Part shown: positions 33,690-43,385 of the stretch, one piece after another | How the letters are laid out: each line of letters starts with the position of its first letter | Position numbering within the stretch: position 1 is the stretch's first letter | Source of the DNA: Moniliophthora roreri | Taxonomy: Eukaryota; Basidiomycota; Agaricomycetes; Agaricales; Marasmiaceae | NCBI GenBank assembly: GCA_001466705.2 | Contig: LATX02000195.1 | Coordinates: 372,001 to 436,000 of the forward strand | DNA length: 64,000 nt | Direction: 5' to 3' | Notes under the pieces: generated by a model | Told to the model about the DNA's origin: nothing | Seen by the model: only the letters and a program-made list of their open reading frames with translations | Databases searched by the model: none | Program-made: the position numbers and the translations under genes

Positions 33690-33690
33690 N
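33690..33690. other. Assembly join (single N)
   Basis: Joins a truncated LTR to an inverted fragment of repeat R. Confidence 0.9.
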
Positions 33691-34397
33691 TGAACACATT
33701 GGCTAGTTAACTAAGCTCTCAAAGTGCTATCAATGGGATTTTATTCTATTTTAACTTTCTATGACATCTGCAAAGTGCAACATGCAGTCAAACAGTACAG
33801 AGGTACTTAAAAGAGACATCAAAACAGAAAGATGACTTAGAAAAGGAACAATCAAAGAAAGATTATCCTCCAAAGTCAATATCTGGATCAAAATCAAAGC
33901 AGACAATCTCTTAATAGAGAGCTCAAAGGTGGCAAAACCATGTGAAATAATATAACTAAGTACAAAGTGACCTCAGAAGCTAGAAGACTACTTCTATAGG
34001 ACTGAAGCGACTTAATAGACAGACACAATGAGACATACAAAGAATATCTAATGCATAAGAAGTTCTAACTAAGACCAAGCATGCATTGTCAAAGGAGATA
34101 GAAACAGTAACAGTATGTTCTGACCTCAGAAGCTTTGGCATCTAAGCCTCTGCCAATGTGTGGATGCTAGAAAGGGGAATGCTATAAGGAGACAGGACAG
34201 ATACACCCATCTGCTCATAGATATCTGACTTAGAAAAGAGAAAATACAAATTATAGAGTCCAGAACACCTGGCAATGTAGATACCCTAGTGGCCAGATTC
34301 TGTGACATCTGAGTATTCCCTCTTTTAGCATCTCAGTCACTCATTTATTATTTCTTGAATTATTGGACATTATTTCTATAATTTTCTGTAGATATAT
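33691..34397 (-). repeat. Inverted fragment of repeat R, host flank of Gyp1 copy 3
   Basis: Reverse complement of the sequence found at about 14140-14850 (for example TTGGCTAGTTAAC and AGTGCTATCAATGGGAT). It ends at TGTAGATATAT, where the LTR TGTTACAG begins, so it marks a target site of Gyp1 within repeat R. Unlike the Gyp1 sequence it is CpG-poor. Confidence 0.75.
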
Positions 34398-35023
34398 TGT
34401 TACAGTCAGACATGAACAGACAATCTTTTTCTCTTTTCCTATTTCTTGCTTTGACACTTTAGCGCTTTCAAGCGCTAGTTTTCTCTTTTTTACCTATGCT
34501 TCTCATTGACATCTGGACACATCCACATTCCCAGCCCCCTTTTCCGACTTCATGCCTATCTTCTTATTTAAGATGTCATCACTACGTCAGCAATGACATC
34601 GAGATGATATCGTTATTCTATTCGTTTCTTTCTCTTTCTTTTAATGATGCGATGTCACTTCTGACGTCGCTTATTGTATTATAATATTTATTTTTACTTC
34701 CTCGACATCACTTTCGATGTCATGTTCCTATTTATCATAACGACAAAGGGACACTCTGTTTACTAAACAAACGATGTCGACCTTGCAGTTTGTATGCAAC
34801 TAGTAGACTACAATCGTTGTATAAGTAGATAGTTTGCAGGTCTAAGCTACCTCAGCTTGACCTAGTTAACCTTTTGGACATCTTGCTCATCTCGACCGAA
34901 CTCTGAGGACTTTAGCGCTAGCTGAAGAACTCAAACTCGAACTTGCCCTTTTTGTTAACCTAAGCGCCGCTACGTCATAGTGGTTGTTGAGGTTGTTGTC
35001 GTTGCTGCGCAAGTAACGTAACA
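34398..35023 (+). repeat. Gyp1 copy 3 5' LTR
   Basis: 626 bp, TGTTAC...GTAACA. The first 450 bases or so are identical to the 3' LTR (44874-45500); the last 170 differ at more than a dozen positions. Confidence 0.9.
34820..34863 (+). promoter_or_regulatory. Gyp1 LTR promoter: TATA box and predicted RNA 5' end
   Basis: TATAAG at 34820 and CAGCTTGACCT at 34853-34863, 33 nt downstream. The 11-mer is the exact reverse complement of the primer-binding site at 35026-35036, so it is proposed as the first bases of the transcript. Confidence 0.65.
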
Positions 35024-35025
35024 AA

Positions 35026-35036
35026 AGGTCAAGCTG
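35026..35036 (+). other. Self-priming primer-binding site, Gyp1
   Basis: AGGTCAAGCTG, 2 nt after the LTR. It is complementary over 11 nt (12 with the next A) to CAGCTTGACCT in the LTR. No TGG start for a tRNA 3' end is present. Known precedent is Tf1, whose first 11 RNA bases anneal to the PBS. Confidence 0.7.
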
Positions 35037-35323
35037 ATCGTTGCCGACCTACTCAGGTTTAGGCACCATCTCCTATCGAGAACACGACTCCCCCGAGGGC
35101 TCCCTTTACGGCAGCCGAAGAAGCAGATCTCGACGATCAACTCGAAGTAGCCAATCAGCTATTGAACCCCGACCCCGAACAGACTCCGCGCCGAATTACT
35201 CGTAGCCAACGGAGAGGAGCAGTCGAAAGTCTCCAAACAGAAAGAACAGAAATCGAAGCTAAGTCTTCTGAAACCGATCCATTTGACGAATACCGAAATC
35301 TTTTCCATACCCCGACTTCAGAA

Positions 35324-36319
35324 ATGACGACCCCCAGTGGAAGCGCCGCTGCTGCTTCAGATGTCAAACCGAAAATAGAACATGACGATACCGACGAACA
35401 ATGGGCCCGGACCATTTCTACAGCCGTGCTCCAGACAATTGATGACAAGAAAGACGAAGCCAGTAAAGGACCAACTCCGGACCCCTTTCTGGGCAAACAA
35501 TCAGACACCCGTCGCTTCCTCCTCGATCTCGAACTCTATTTCGCCATGAATCCAGTCAAGGCAAACACCAACGAGAAGAAGAAGATGCTCCTTCTGTCGC
35601 TAGTCAAAGGAAACACCAGCGAATGGAAGCAGAGAGAGACGATGAAACTCTTCCCCGAAGATGATGACCCCGAAGAAAAGAAGAAAGCTGCCGAAGAAAC
35701 TTGGAGCAGTTTCAAACAAAGATTCCGAGCAGAATGGCAACCCGTCAACGTTGTCAGAGAGGCGCAAGCCAAGATTGAACAAATCAGGATGACGGACAGG
35801 GCCGACGAATACGTTAATCGATTCCGCCTTATCGCAATGGACACCAAGTACGATGATGAAGCTCTCATGAGATTTTTTAGGGAAGGACTCCCGGAATCTT
35901 TACAGACCAAGATCATGCTCCGAACAGACGGAGAACCCGAAACCCTGGACGAATGGTACAAATTGGCGATCAAGTACGACAATCAATACAAGTTGGTTAT
36001 GGCCAATAGGAAAAAGAGAGAGCCGATTAAGCCGAAGATCACTCGGAAAGAGAAGGAAGTAACAATTGGACGACTATTGTCCGAATCTGACAGGAAGGAC
36101 TACATGGCTGCAGGGAAGTGCTTCCGTTGTGCAAAGACCGGTCACGTCTCACGAGATTGTCCCCTCAAAGGACAAGCACAACAAACCCCGCCGCCGAAGT
36201 ATGAACCCAAAAAGCTCTCACCACGAGAAGCTTTTACCAAGATCCGCGCGCTTATTGCCGAACAAGGAGAAGGAGAACAAGAAGAGATCTTTGATCTCAT
36301 GGGAAAAGAGGGTTTTTGA
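35324..36319 (+). CDS. gag: Gyp1 Gag polyprotein (copy 3)
   Basis: 331-aa Gag from ATG 35324; capsid-like region and CCHC knuckle CFRCAKTGHVSRDC as in the other copies. In this copy the frame is also open upstream as far as a TAG at about 35062, encoding an ATG-less extension (TTPPRAPFTAAEE, PEQTPRRITRSQRR) that has a counterpart in Gyp2. The stop TGA (36317-36319) follows the G GGT TTT heptamer. Intact. Confidence 0.9.
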   Translation: MTTPSGSAAAASDVKPKIEHDDTDEQWARTISTAVLQTIDDKKDEASKGPTPDPFLGKQSDTRRFLLDLELYFAMNPVKANTNEKKKMLLLSLVKGNTSEWKQRETMKLFPEDDDPEEKKKAAEETWSSFKQRFRAEWQPVNVVREAQAKIEQIRMTDRADEYVNRFRLIAMDTKYDDEALMRFFREGLPESLQTKIMLRTDGEPETLDEWYKLAIKYDNQYKLVMANRKKREPIKPKITRKEKEVTIGRLLSESDRKDYMAAGKCFRCAKTGHVSRDCPLKGQAQQTPPPKYEPKKLSPREAFTKIRALIAEQGEGEQEEIFDLMGKEGF

Positions 36320-36351
36320 AGAGGTGGAAGAGGCCGACGCTCTTACCACCT
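36310..36351 (+). promoter_or_regulatory. -1 ribosomal frameshift site, Gyp1 copy 3
   Basis: Heptamer GGGTTTT 36310-36316, stop 36317-36319, spacer 5 nt, 5' arm 36322-36332, loop GCCGACG 36333-36339, 3' arm 36340-36344 and 36346-36351 with one bulged A at 36345. Confidence 0.72.
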
Positions 36352-38259
36352 GCGATTACGATCTCGAACGTTGTACTAGCTAAGTTAAATCGAAATTCTA
36401 TGCGGATTCCTATTCAATACAACGTCGGGACAGAAATCGTCGAAACAAAAGCCCTGATTGATTCAGGTGCCGGAGGACGCTTCATCTGTGAAGAAGAAGC
36501 ACGAAAACTGAAGAAACCCTGGACTAGACTGGAGAAACCCATCAAAGTTTTCAACGTTGATGGAACTCGAAACAAAATCGGTTGGATCACCCACTGCGTC
36601 ACAATCGATATCACAATCGGAGACAAGTCAATGAAGGAGACTTTATTGATCTCGGGATTAGGACCGGAGAGAGTTATTTTGGGACTACCATGGCTTCAAG
36701 ATCATAACCCAGACATCGATTGGGTCACAGGAGTAGTCCATTTTCGACCAAAACGAAAAGTCACAATCAAACGGCCGGTGAAACCATTTATCGGAATCCT
36801 CGACGAAACCAAAGATTTGAGCACAGGAATACTAGACAAAGTCGAAGACGACGAAATCCTGATTCGATCTTTTATCAAAGGAGAAGAAGACAGCGATGAA
36901 ATCCGAATCAACGCTAAGTTATCCACTTCTCAGGTACTGGCACAGGCTCACGAGGTCAAGGCGAAATCACTAGAAGAACTTCTTCCCGTCTATCTTTCCG
37001 ACTACATGGATCGATTCGAGAAGAAGAAGGCCGAACAATTTCCACCTTCCCGACCATATGATCACGCAATCGACCTCAAACCGGATTTCAAACCACGAGA
37101 TTGTAAAATCTACTCTTTATCACCGAAAGAGCGGGTTGAACAAGACAAGTTCCTGGACGAAAATTTACGAAAAGGATATATTCGACCCTCGAAATCCCCG
37201 ATGGCATCCCCTTTCTTCTTTGTAGCTAAGAAAGAAGCCGGAGCGTTGCGACCCTGTCAGGACTATCGAGATCTGAATAACGGAACAATAAAAAACCGAT
37301 ACCCTCTACCATTGGTCACGGATCTAGTGGACAAACTAAAAACGGCTAGAGTTCTTACGAAACTGGATCTTCGAAACGGCTATAACAACATCCGGATCAA
37401 AGATGGAGACCAATGGAAAGCAGCATTCAAAACACCACAAGGCCTGTTTGAACCCACAGTTATGTTCTTCGGATTAACGAACTCTCCGGCAATGTTTCAA
37501 GCATTCATGAACGATATCCTCAAAGACTTCATCGATGAGGGTTGGTGCGTGGTCTATATGAATGATATCTTGATATTCTCTGACGAAATCAACATCCATC
37601 GACTTCGCACGAAACACGTCTTGGAACGATTACGAGAAAACGATCTGTATCTCAAACCGGAAAAATGTGAATTCGAAGTCACGAAAACACTGTTTTTGGG
37701 AATGATCATCACACCCGGACACATCTCGATGGACGAAACAAAACTAGCGGGAATAAAAGATTGGGAAGCACCCAAAACAATTAAAGGTGTGCGATCGTTC
37801 CTTGGATTCGCAAATTTCTATCGCAAGTTCATAGGAAAATATGCGGAATTGGCACGACCTCTACATGAGTTGACGAAGAAGAATGTGAAATTCGAATGGA
37901 CGAAGACACGAGACATTGCCTTCAATGTTCTCAAAGCAAAATTCCTACAGCGACCAATCCTACAAATGCCAGATGATGAAAAACCATTTATAATCAAAGC
38001 AGACGCTTCGAAATGGGCCACAGGAGCGGTACTGAAACAACAAGGTTCCGATGGCGAGTTGCATCCATGTGGATACATTTCACATGCATTCACTGCAACC
38101 GAACGAAACTACGAAATCTATGACTGTGAGCTGTTGGCTATCACGAATGCGTTGAAGGCCTGGGAACACTATCTCCTAGGAGGAGCTCACCCGGTGACGG
38201 TTCTATCTGATCACAAGAGAGAGAGTTATTTTGGGACTACCATGGCTTCAAGATCATAA
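36316..38259 (+). pseudogene. pol: Gyp1 Pol, copy 3, first part (ends in duplication junction)
   Basis: Protease, RT and RNase H in the -1 frame. At 38219 the sequence jumps back to the equivalent of 36667 in a different frame, so this reading frame stops at 38259. The RT active-site codon at 37561 is AAT (YMND instead of YMDD), expected to abolish polymerase activity. RNase H reads FIIKADASKWA instead of FIIEADASKWA, and YEIYDCEL instead of YEIYDREL. Confidence 0.85.
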
Positions 38260-39770
38260 CCCAGACATCGATTGGGTCACAGGAGTAGTCCATTTTCGAC
38301 CAAAACGAAAAGTCACAATCAAACGGCCGGTGAAACCATTTATCGGAATCCTCGACGAAACCAAAGATTTGAGCACAGGAATACTAGACAAAGTCGAAGA
38401 CGACGAAATCCTGATTCGATCTTTTATCAAAGGAGAAGAAGACAGCGATGAAATCCGAATCAACGCTAAGTTATCCACTTCTCAGGTACTGGCACAGGCT
38501 CACGAGGTCAAGGCGAAATCACTAGAAGAACTTCTTCCCGTCTATCTTTCCGACTACATGGATCGATTCGAGAAGAAGAAGGCCGAACAATTTCCACCTT
38601 CCCGACCATATGATCACGCAATCGACCTCAAACCGGATTTCAAACCACGAGATTGTAAAATCTACTCTTTATCACCGAAAGAGCGGGTTGAACAAGACAA
38701 GTTCCTGGACGAAAATTTACGAAAAGGATATATTCGACCCTCGAAATCCCCGATGGCATCCCCTTTCTTCTTTGTAGCTAAGAAAGAAGCCGGAGCGTTG
38801 CGACCCTGTCAGGACTATCGAGATCTGAATAACGGAACAATAAAAAACCGATACCCTCTACCATTGGTCACGGATCTAGTGGACAAACTAAAAACGGCTA
38901 GAGTTCTTACGAAACTGGATCTTCGAAACGGCTATAACAACATCCGGATCAAAGATGGAGACCAATGGAAAGCAGCATTCAAAACACCACAAGGCCTGTT
39001 TGAACCCACAGTTATGTTCTTCGGATTAACGAACTCTCCGGCAATGTTTCAAGCATTCATGAACGATATCCTCAAAGACTTCATCGATGAGGGTTGGTGC
39101 GTGGTCTATATGAATGATATCTTGATATTCTCTGACGAAATCAACATCCATCGACTTCGCACGAAACACGTCTTGGAACGATTACGAGAAAACGATCTGT
39201 ATCTCAAACCGGAAAAATGTGAATTCGAAGTCACGAAAACACTGTTTTTGGGAATGATCATCACACCCGGACACATCTCGATGGACGAAACAAAACTAGC
39301 GGGAATAAAAGATTGGGAAGCACCCAAAACAATTAAAGGTGTGCGATCGTTCCTTGGATTCGCAAATTTCTATCGCAAGTTCATAGGAAAATATGCGGAA
39401 TTGGCACGACCTCTACATGAGTTGACGAAGAAGAATGTGAAATTCGAATGGACGAAGACACGAGACATTGCCTTCAATGTTCTCAAAGCAAAATTCCTAC
39501 AGCGACCAATCCTACAAATGCCAGATGATGAAAAACCATTTATAATCAAAGCAGACGCTTCGAAATGGGCCACAGGAGCGGTACTGAAACAACAAGGTTC
39601 CGATGGCGAGTTGCATCCATGTGGATACATTTCACATGCATTCACTGCAACCGAACGAAACTACGAAATCTATGACTGTGAGCTGTTGGCTATCACGAAT
39701 GCGTTGAAGGCCTGGGAACACTATCTCCTAGGAGGAGCTCACCCGGTGACGGTTCTATCTGATCACAAGA
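36667..39770 (+). repeat. Perfect 1,552-bp tandem duplication in pol
   Basis: 36667-38218 and 38219-39770 appear identical, with a constant offset of 1,552 and the same point mutations (for example YMND at 37561 and 39113). There is no N at the junction and no clear microhomology. Confidence 0.85.
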
Positions 39771-41449
39771 ACCTGACTTATTTTCGAACTGCACAGAAGC
39801 TAAACCGACGACAAGCTAGACTGAGTCTATATTTGACTCAGTTCGACCTTCGCTTGGTACACGTCCCCAGGACGAAAATGGTACAATCGGATGCCCTCTC
39901 ACGACGGCCAGACTTAGTCGATGAAGAAGAAAACGACAATGAAGACATCGTCATGTTACCAGATAAGTTATTTGTTAACGTGATCGATACAGAACTCAAA
40001 ACCATGTTGGAAAAAGCGTTGCCAAACGACGAATTCCTTCAGATGACAATAGAAAGCCTCGTGGAGAAAGGGACCCCACCAATCAAATCATCTTTACAGG
40101 ATTGGCGGACCGAAGGAAATCTATTGTTTTATAAGGATAGGGTCTATGTTCCGAACGACCCAATATTACGAAGGCTAATCACCAAAACAATTCACGAAGC
40201 CTTACCTCATGGACACCCTGGACAGTGGAATACAGTAGATCAAGTGCAAAGAGATTACTGGTGGCCAGGAATGACAAAATTCATCAAATCATTTGTTGAT
40301 GGGTGCGCTGCATGCCAACAAATGAAGGTGAACACACATCCAACGCGAACACCTATACAACCAATTGGCGGACATAAAGATGTGTTACCATTTCAAATCA
40401 TATCAATGGATTTGATCACAGATCTACCCAGAATAGCGGAATGTGATTCCATATTGGTCGTGGTCGACCATGCGGCTACGAAGGGGGTGATTTTCATTCC
40501 ATGCCACAAGAAGATCGATGCCACAGACACAGCCGAACTACTTTTTCAACATGTCTACAAGCGTTTTGGATTACCCGACAAGATTATTTCGGACAGAGAT
40601 CCGAGATTTGCAGCCGAAGTCTTCAAAGAAATGGGAAAATTATTGGGAATAAAGCAAATGCTAAGTACCGCCTATCATCCTCAGACGGACGGAGAAACTG
40701 AAAGAGTCAATCAAGAAGTAGAAATCTTCCTTCGATTCTTTTGTGCCAAAGAACAGACGAAGTGGAAAGAACTCCTTCACTTTGCCGAATTCGCACACAA
40801 CTCCCGAACGCATTCGGTCACAAAGAATTCCCCTTTCTATCTTGCGATGGGATATCACCCTCGACCTCTGCCCACTGTCTTCGAAAAGACAACCGTTCCT
40901 TCTGTGGAGAAAAGAGTAGCTGAATTGAAGAAGCTGAGAGAAGAGACATCGGCTCTGTTAGACATTGCAGCAAGAAGAGTGAAAGAGAGAAGTGGAAAGA
41001 ATCTAGACAAGTTCGAGAAGGGTCAGAAGGTCTGGCTAGAAGGGAAGAACTTGTCGTTGGGATACCCATCTCCAAAATTATCCCCAAAACACGAAGGACC
41101 CTTCGAAATCACAGAAGTTCTAGGACCCGTGACGTACAGATTGAAGCTCCCATTTCAATGGAGAATTCACCCTGTTTTCCACGCTGGTCTTTTGTCACCA
41201 TTCAAGGAAACCGACGTCCACGGACCCAATTTTCTAGAACCACCCCCAGATATAGTCGAAGGACAAGAAGAATATGAAGTCGAAGCCATCATCGGACATC
41301 GACCAAAAAAGAAGAATCAACCTCCAAAGGAATACCTTGTTTCCTGGAAAGGGTACGACTCCTCGCATAATCAATGGCTAAAGCCAGCCGGGCTAAAGCA
41401 TTCTATGGAGTTATACCTGGAGTATAAAATCAAGTACAACTTGCGTTAA
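38231..41449 (+). CDS. pol: Gyp1 Pol, copy 3, second part (RT to chromodomain)
   Basis: 1,072-codon frame starting inside the duplicated segment: protease C-terminal end (GLPWLQDHNPDIDWVTG), RT (again YMND), RNase H, then the full integrase with HHCC, D-D-E (ISMDLITDLP, SDRDPRFAAEVF, ETERVNQEVE), GPY/F and chromodomain (YLVSWKGYDSSHNQW), ending at 41449. The protease active site (DSGA) is only in the first part. Reading across the duplication is not possible without a shift, so the joined Pol is not made from this DNA as assembled; integrase alone is intact. Confidence 0.85.
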   Translation: MGLPWLQDHNPDIDWVTGVVHFRPKRKVTIKRPVKPFIGILDETKDLSTGILDKVEDDEILIRSFIKGEEDSDEIRINAKLSTSQVLAQAHEVKAKSLEELLPVYLSDYMDRFEKKKAEQFPPSRPYDHAIDLKPDFKPRDCKIYSLSPKERVEQDKFLDENLRKGYIRPSKSPMASPFFFVAKKEAGALRPCQDYRDLNNGTIKNRYPLPLVTDLVDKLKTARVLTKLDLRNGYNNIRIKDGDQWKAAFKTPQGLFEPTVMFFGLTNSPAMFQAFMNDILKDFIDEGWCVVYMNDILIFSDEINIHRLRTKHVLERLRENDLYLKPEKCEFEVTKTLFLGMIITPGHISMDETKLAGIKDWEAPKTIKGVRSFLGFANFYRKFIGKYAELARPLHELTKKNVKFEWTKTRDIAFNVLKAKFLQRPILQMPDDEKPFIIKADASKWATGAVLKQQGSDGELHPCGYISHAFTATERNYEIYDCELLAITNALKAWEHYLLGGAHPVTVLSDHKNLTYFRTAQKLNRRQARLSLYLTQFDLRLVHVPRTKMVQSDALSRRPDLVDEEENDNEDIVMLPDKLFVNVIDTELKTMLEKALPNDEFLQMTIESLVEKGTPPIKSSLQDWRTEGNLLFYKDRVYVPNDPILRRLITKTIHEALPHGHPGQWNTVDQVQRDYWWPGMTKFIKSFVDGCAACQQMKVNTHPTRTPIQPIGGHKDVLPFQIISMDLITDLPRIAECDSILVVVDHAATKGVIFIPCHKKIDATDTAELLFQHVYKRFGLPDKIISDRDPRFAAEVFKEMGKLLGIKQMLSTAYHPQTDGETERVNQEVEIFLRFFCAKEQTKWKELLHFAEFAHNSRTHSVTKNSPFYLAMGYHPRPLPTVFEKTTVPSVEKRVAELKKLREETSALLDIAARRVKERSGKNLDKFEKGQKVWLEGKNLSLGYPSPKLSPKHEGPFEITEVLGPVTYRLKLPFQWRIHPVFHAGLLSPFKETDVHGPNFLEPPPDIVEGQEEYEVEAIIGHRPKKKNQPPKEYLVSWKGYDSSHNQWLKPAGLKHSMELYLEYKIKYNLR

Positions 41450-41469
41450 AACATCACCCCAACCGAAAC

Positions 41470-41760
41470 ATGTCTTCTTATACCAACCCTTCCGTTCGAA
41501 CTGGCCTACCTCCTTTCAATCCTCCACATCAAGTCTTCCCAGACGATGCCGTCCACACCGAACCTTTCCATCCCTCGACGTTCGAACTTCTCTACCTCAT
41601 GAACTGCGAACATTACGAAGAGGAATTGGCGACTGCGATAAACGCCTCTAGCGAAAGAAACCGAGCCATCTATGGGAGTCTTATCCTCCTTAGAGCACAA
41701 AGACGGCAAATGATGGAGAACATGACGAGAGTAGACAGACACATGGGCCAGTTGGCCCAA
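41470..41760 (+). pseudogene. Gyp1 ORF3 start, cut by assembly join
   Basis: MSSYTNPSVRTG to HMGQLAQ, 97 codons, then the N at 41761, after which the sequence jumps back into the RNase H-integrase linker. The true continuation is not in the assembly at this place. Confidence 0.8.
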
Positions 41761-41761
41761 N
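41761..41761. other. Assembly join (single N)
   Basis: Right of the N the sequence repeats 39846-41354 without difference for about 1.5 kb, then diverges (from about 43270), so contigs from two near-identical copies overlap. Confidence 0.9.
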
Positions 41762-43365
41762 ACCTTCGCTTGGTACACGTCCCCAGGACGAAAATGGTAC
41801 AATCGGATGCCCTCTCACGACGGCCAGACTTAGTCGATGAAGAAGAAAACGACAATGAAGACATCGTCATGTTACCAGATAAGTTATTTGTTAACGTGAT
41901 CGATACAGAACTCAAAACCATGTTGGAAAAAGCGTTGCCAAACGACGAATTCCTTCAGATGACAATAGAAAGCCTCGTGGAGAAAGGGACCCCACCAATC
42001 AAATCATCTTTACAGGATTGGCGGACCGAAGGAAATCTATTGTTTTATAAGGATAGGGTCTATGTTCCGAACGACCCAATATTACGAAGGCTAATCACCA
42101 AAACAATTCACGAAGCCTTACCTCATGGACACCCTGGACAGTGGAATACAGTAGATCAAGTGCAAAGAGATTACTGGTGGCCAGGAATGACAAAATTCAT
42201 CAAATCATTTGTTGATGGGTGCGCTGCATGCCAACAAATGAAGGTGAACACACATCCAACGCGAACACCTATACAACCAATTGGCGGACATAAAGATGTG
42301 TTACCATTTCAAATCATATCAATGGATTTGATCACAGATCTACCCAGAATAGCGGAATGTGATTCCATATTGGTCGTGGTCGACCATGCGGCTACGAAGG
42401 GGGTGATTTTCATTCCATGCCACAAGAAGATCGATGCCACAGACACAGCCGAACTACTTTTTCAACATGTCTACAAGCGTTTTGGATTACCCGACAAGAT
42501 TATTTCGGACAGAGATCCGAGATTTGCAGCCGAAGTCTTCAAAGAAATGGGAAAATTATTGGGAATAAAGCAAATGCTAAGTACCGCCTATCATCCTCAG
42601 ACGGACGGAGAAACTGAAAGAGTCAATCAAGAAGTAGAAATCTTCCTTCGATTCTTTTGTGCCAAAGAACAGACGAAGTGGAAAGAACTCCTTCACTTTG
42701 CCGAATTCGCACACAACTCCCGAACGCATTCGGTCACAAAGAATTCCCCTTTCTATCTTGCGATGGGATATCACCCTCGACCTCTGCCCACTGTCTTCGA
42801 AAAGACAACCGTTCCTTCTGTGGAGAAAAGAGTAGCTGAATTGAAGAAGCTGAGAGAAGAGACATCGGCTCTGTTAGACATTGCAGCAAGAAGAGTGAAA
42901 GAGAGAAGTGGAAAGAATCTAGACAAGTTCGAGAAGGGTCAGAAGGTCTGGCTAGAAGGGAAGAACTTGTCGTTGGGATACCCATCTCCAAAATTATCCC
43001 CAAAACACGAAGGACCCTTCGAAATCACAGAAGTTCTAGGACCCGTGACGTACAGATTGAAGCTCCCATTTCAATGGAGAATTCACCCTGTTTTCCACGC
43101 TGGTCTTTTGTCACCATTCAAGGAAACCGACGTCCACGGACCCAATTTTCTAGAACCACCCCCAGATATAGTCGAAGGACAAGAAGAATATGAAGTCGAA
43201 GCCATCATCGGACATCGACCAAAAAAGAAGAATCAACCTCCAAAGGAATACCTTGTTTCCTGGAAAGGGTACGACTCGTCACATAATCAATGGTTAAAGC
43301 CAGCCGGCTTAAAACATTCTATGGAGTTATACCTGGAGTATAAAATCAAGTACAACCTACGCTGA
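41762..43365 (+). CDS. pol: Gyp1 integrase-chromodomain region, repeated (partial pol)
   Basis: Partial Pol frame beginning LRLVHVPRTKMVQSDAL and running through integrase to the chromodomain and stop at 43363-43365. Content as in the preceding copy; the last 95 bases differ from it (for example WLKPAGLKHS followed by NLR-stop with different third positions). It is followed after 20 nt by the intact ORF3. Confidence 0.85.
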
Positions 43366-43385
43366 ATCTTTACTCCAACCGAAAC

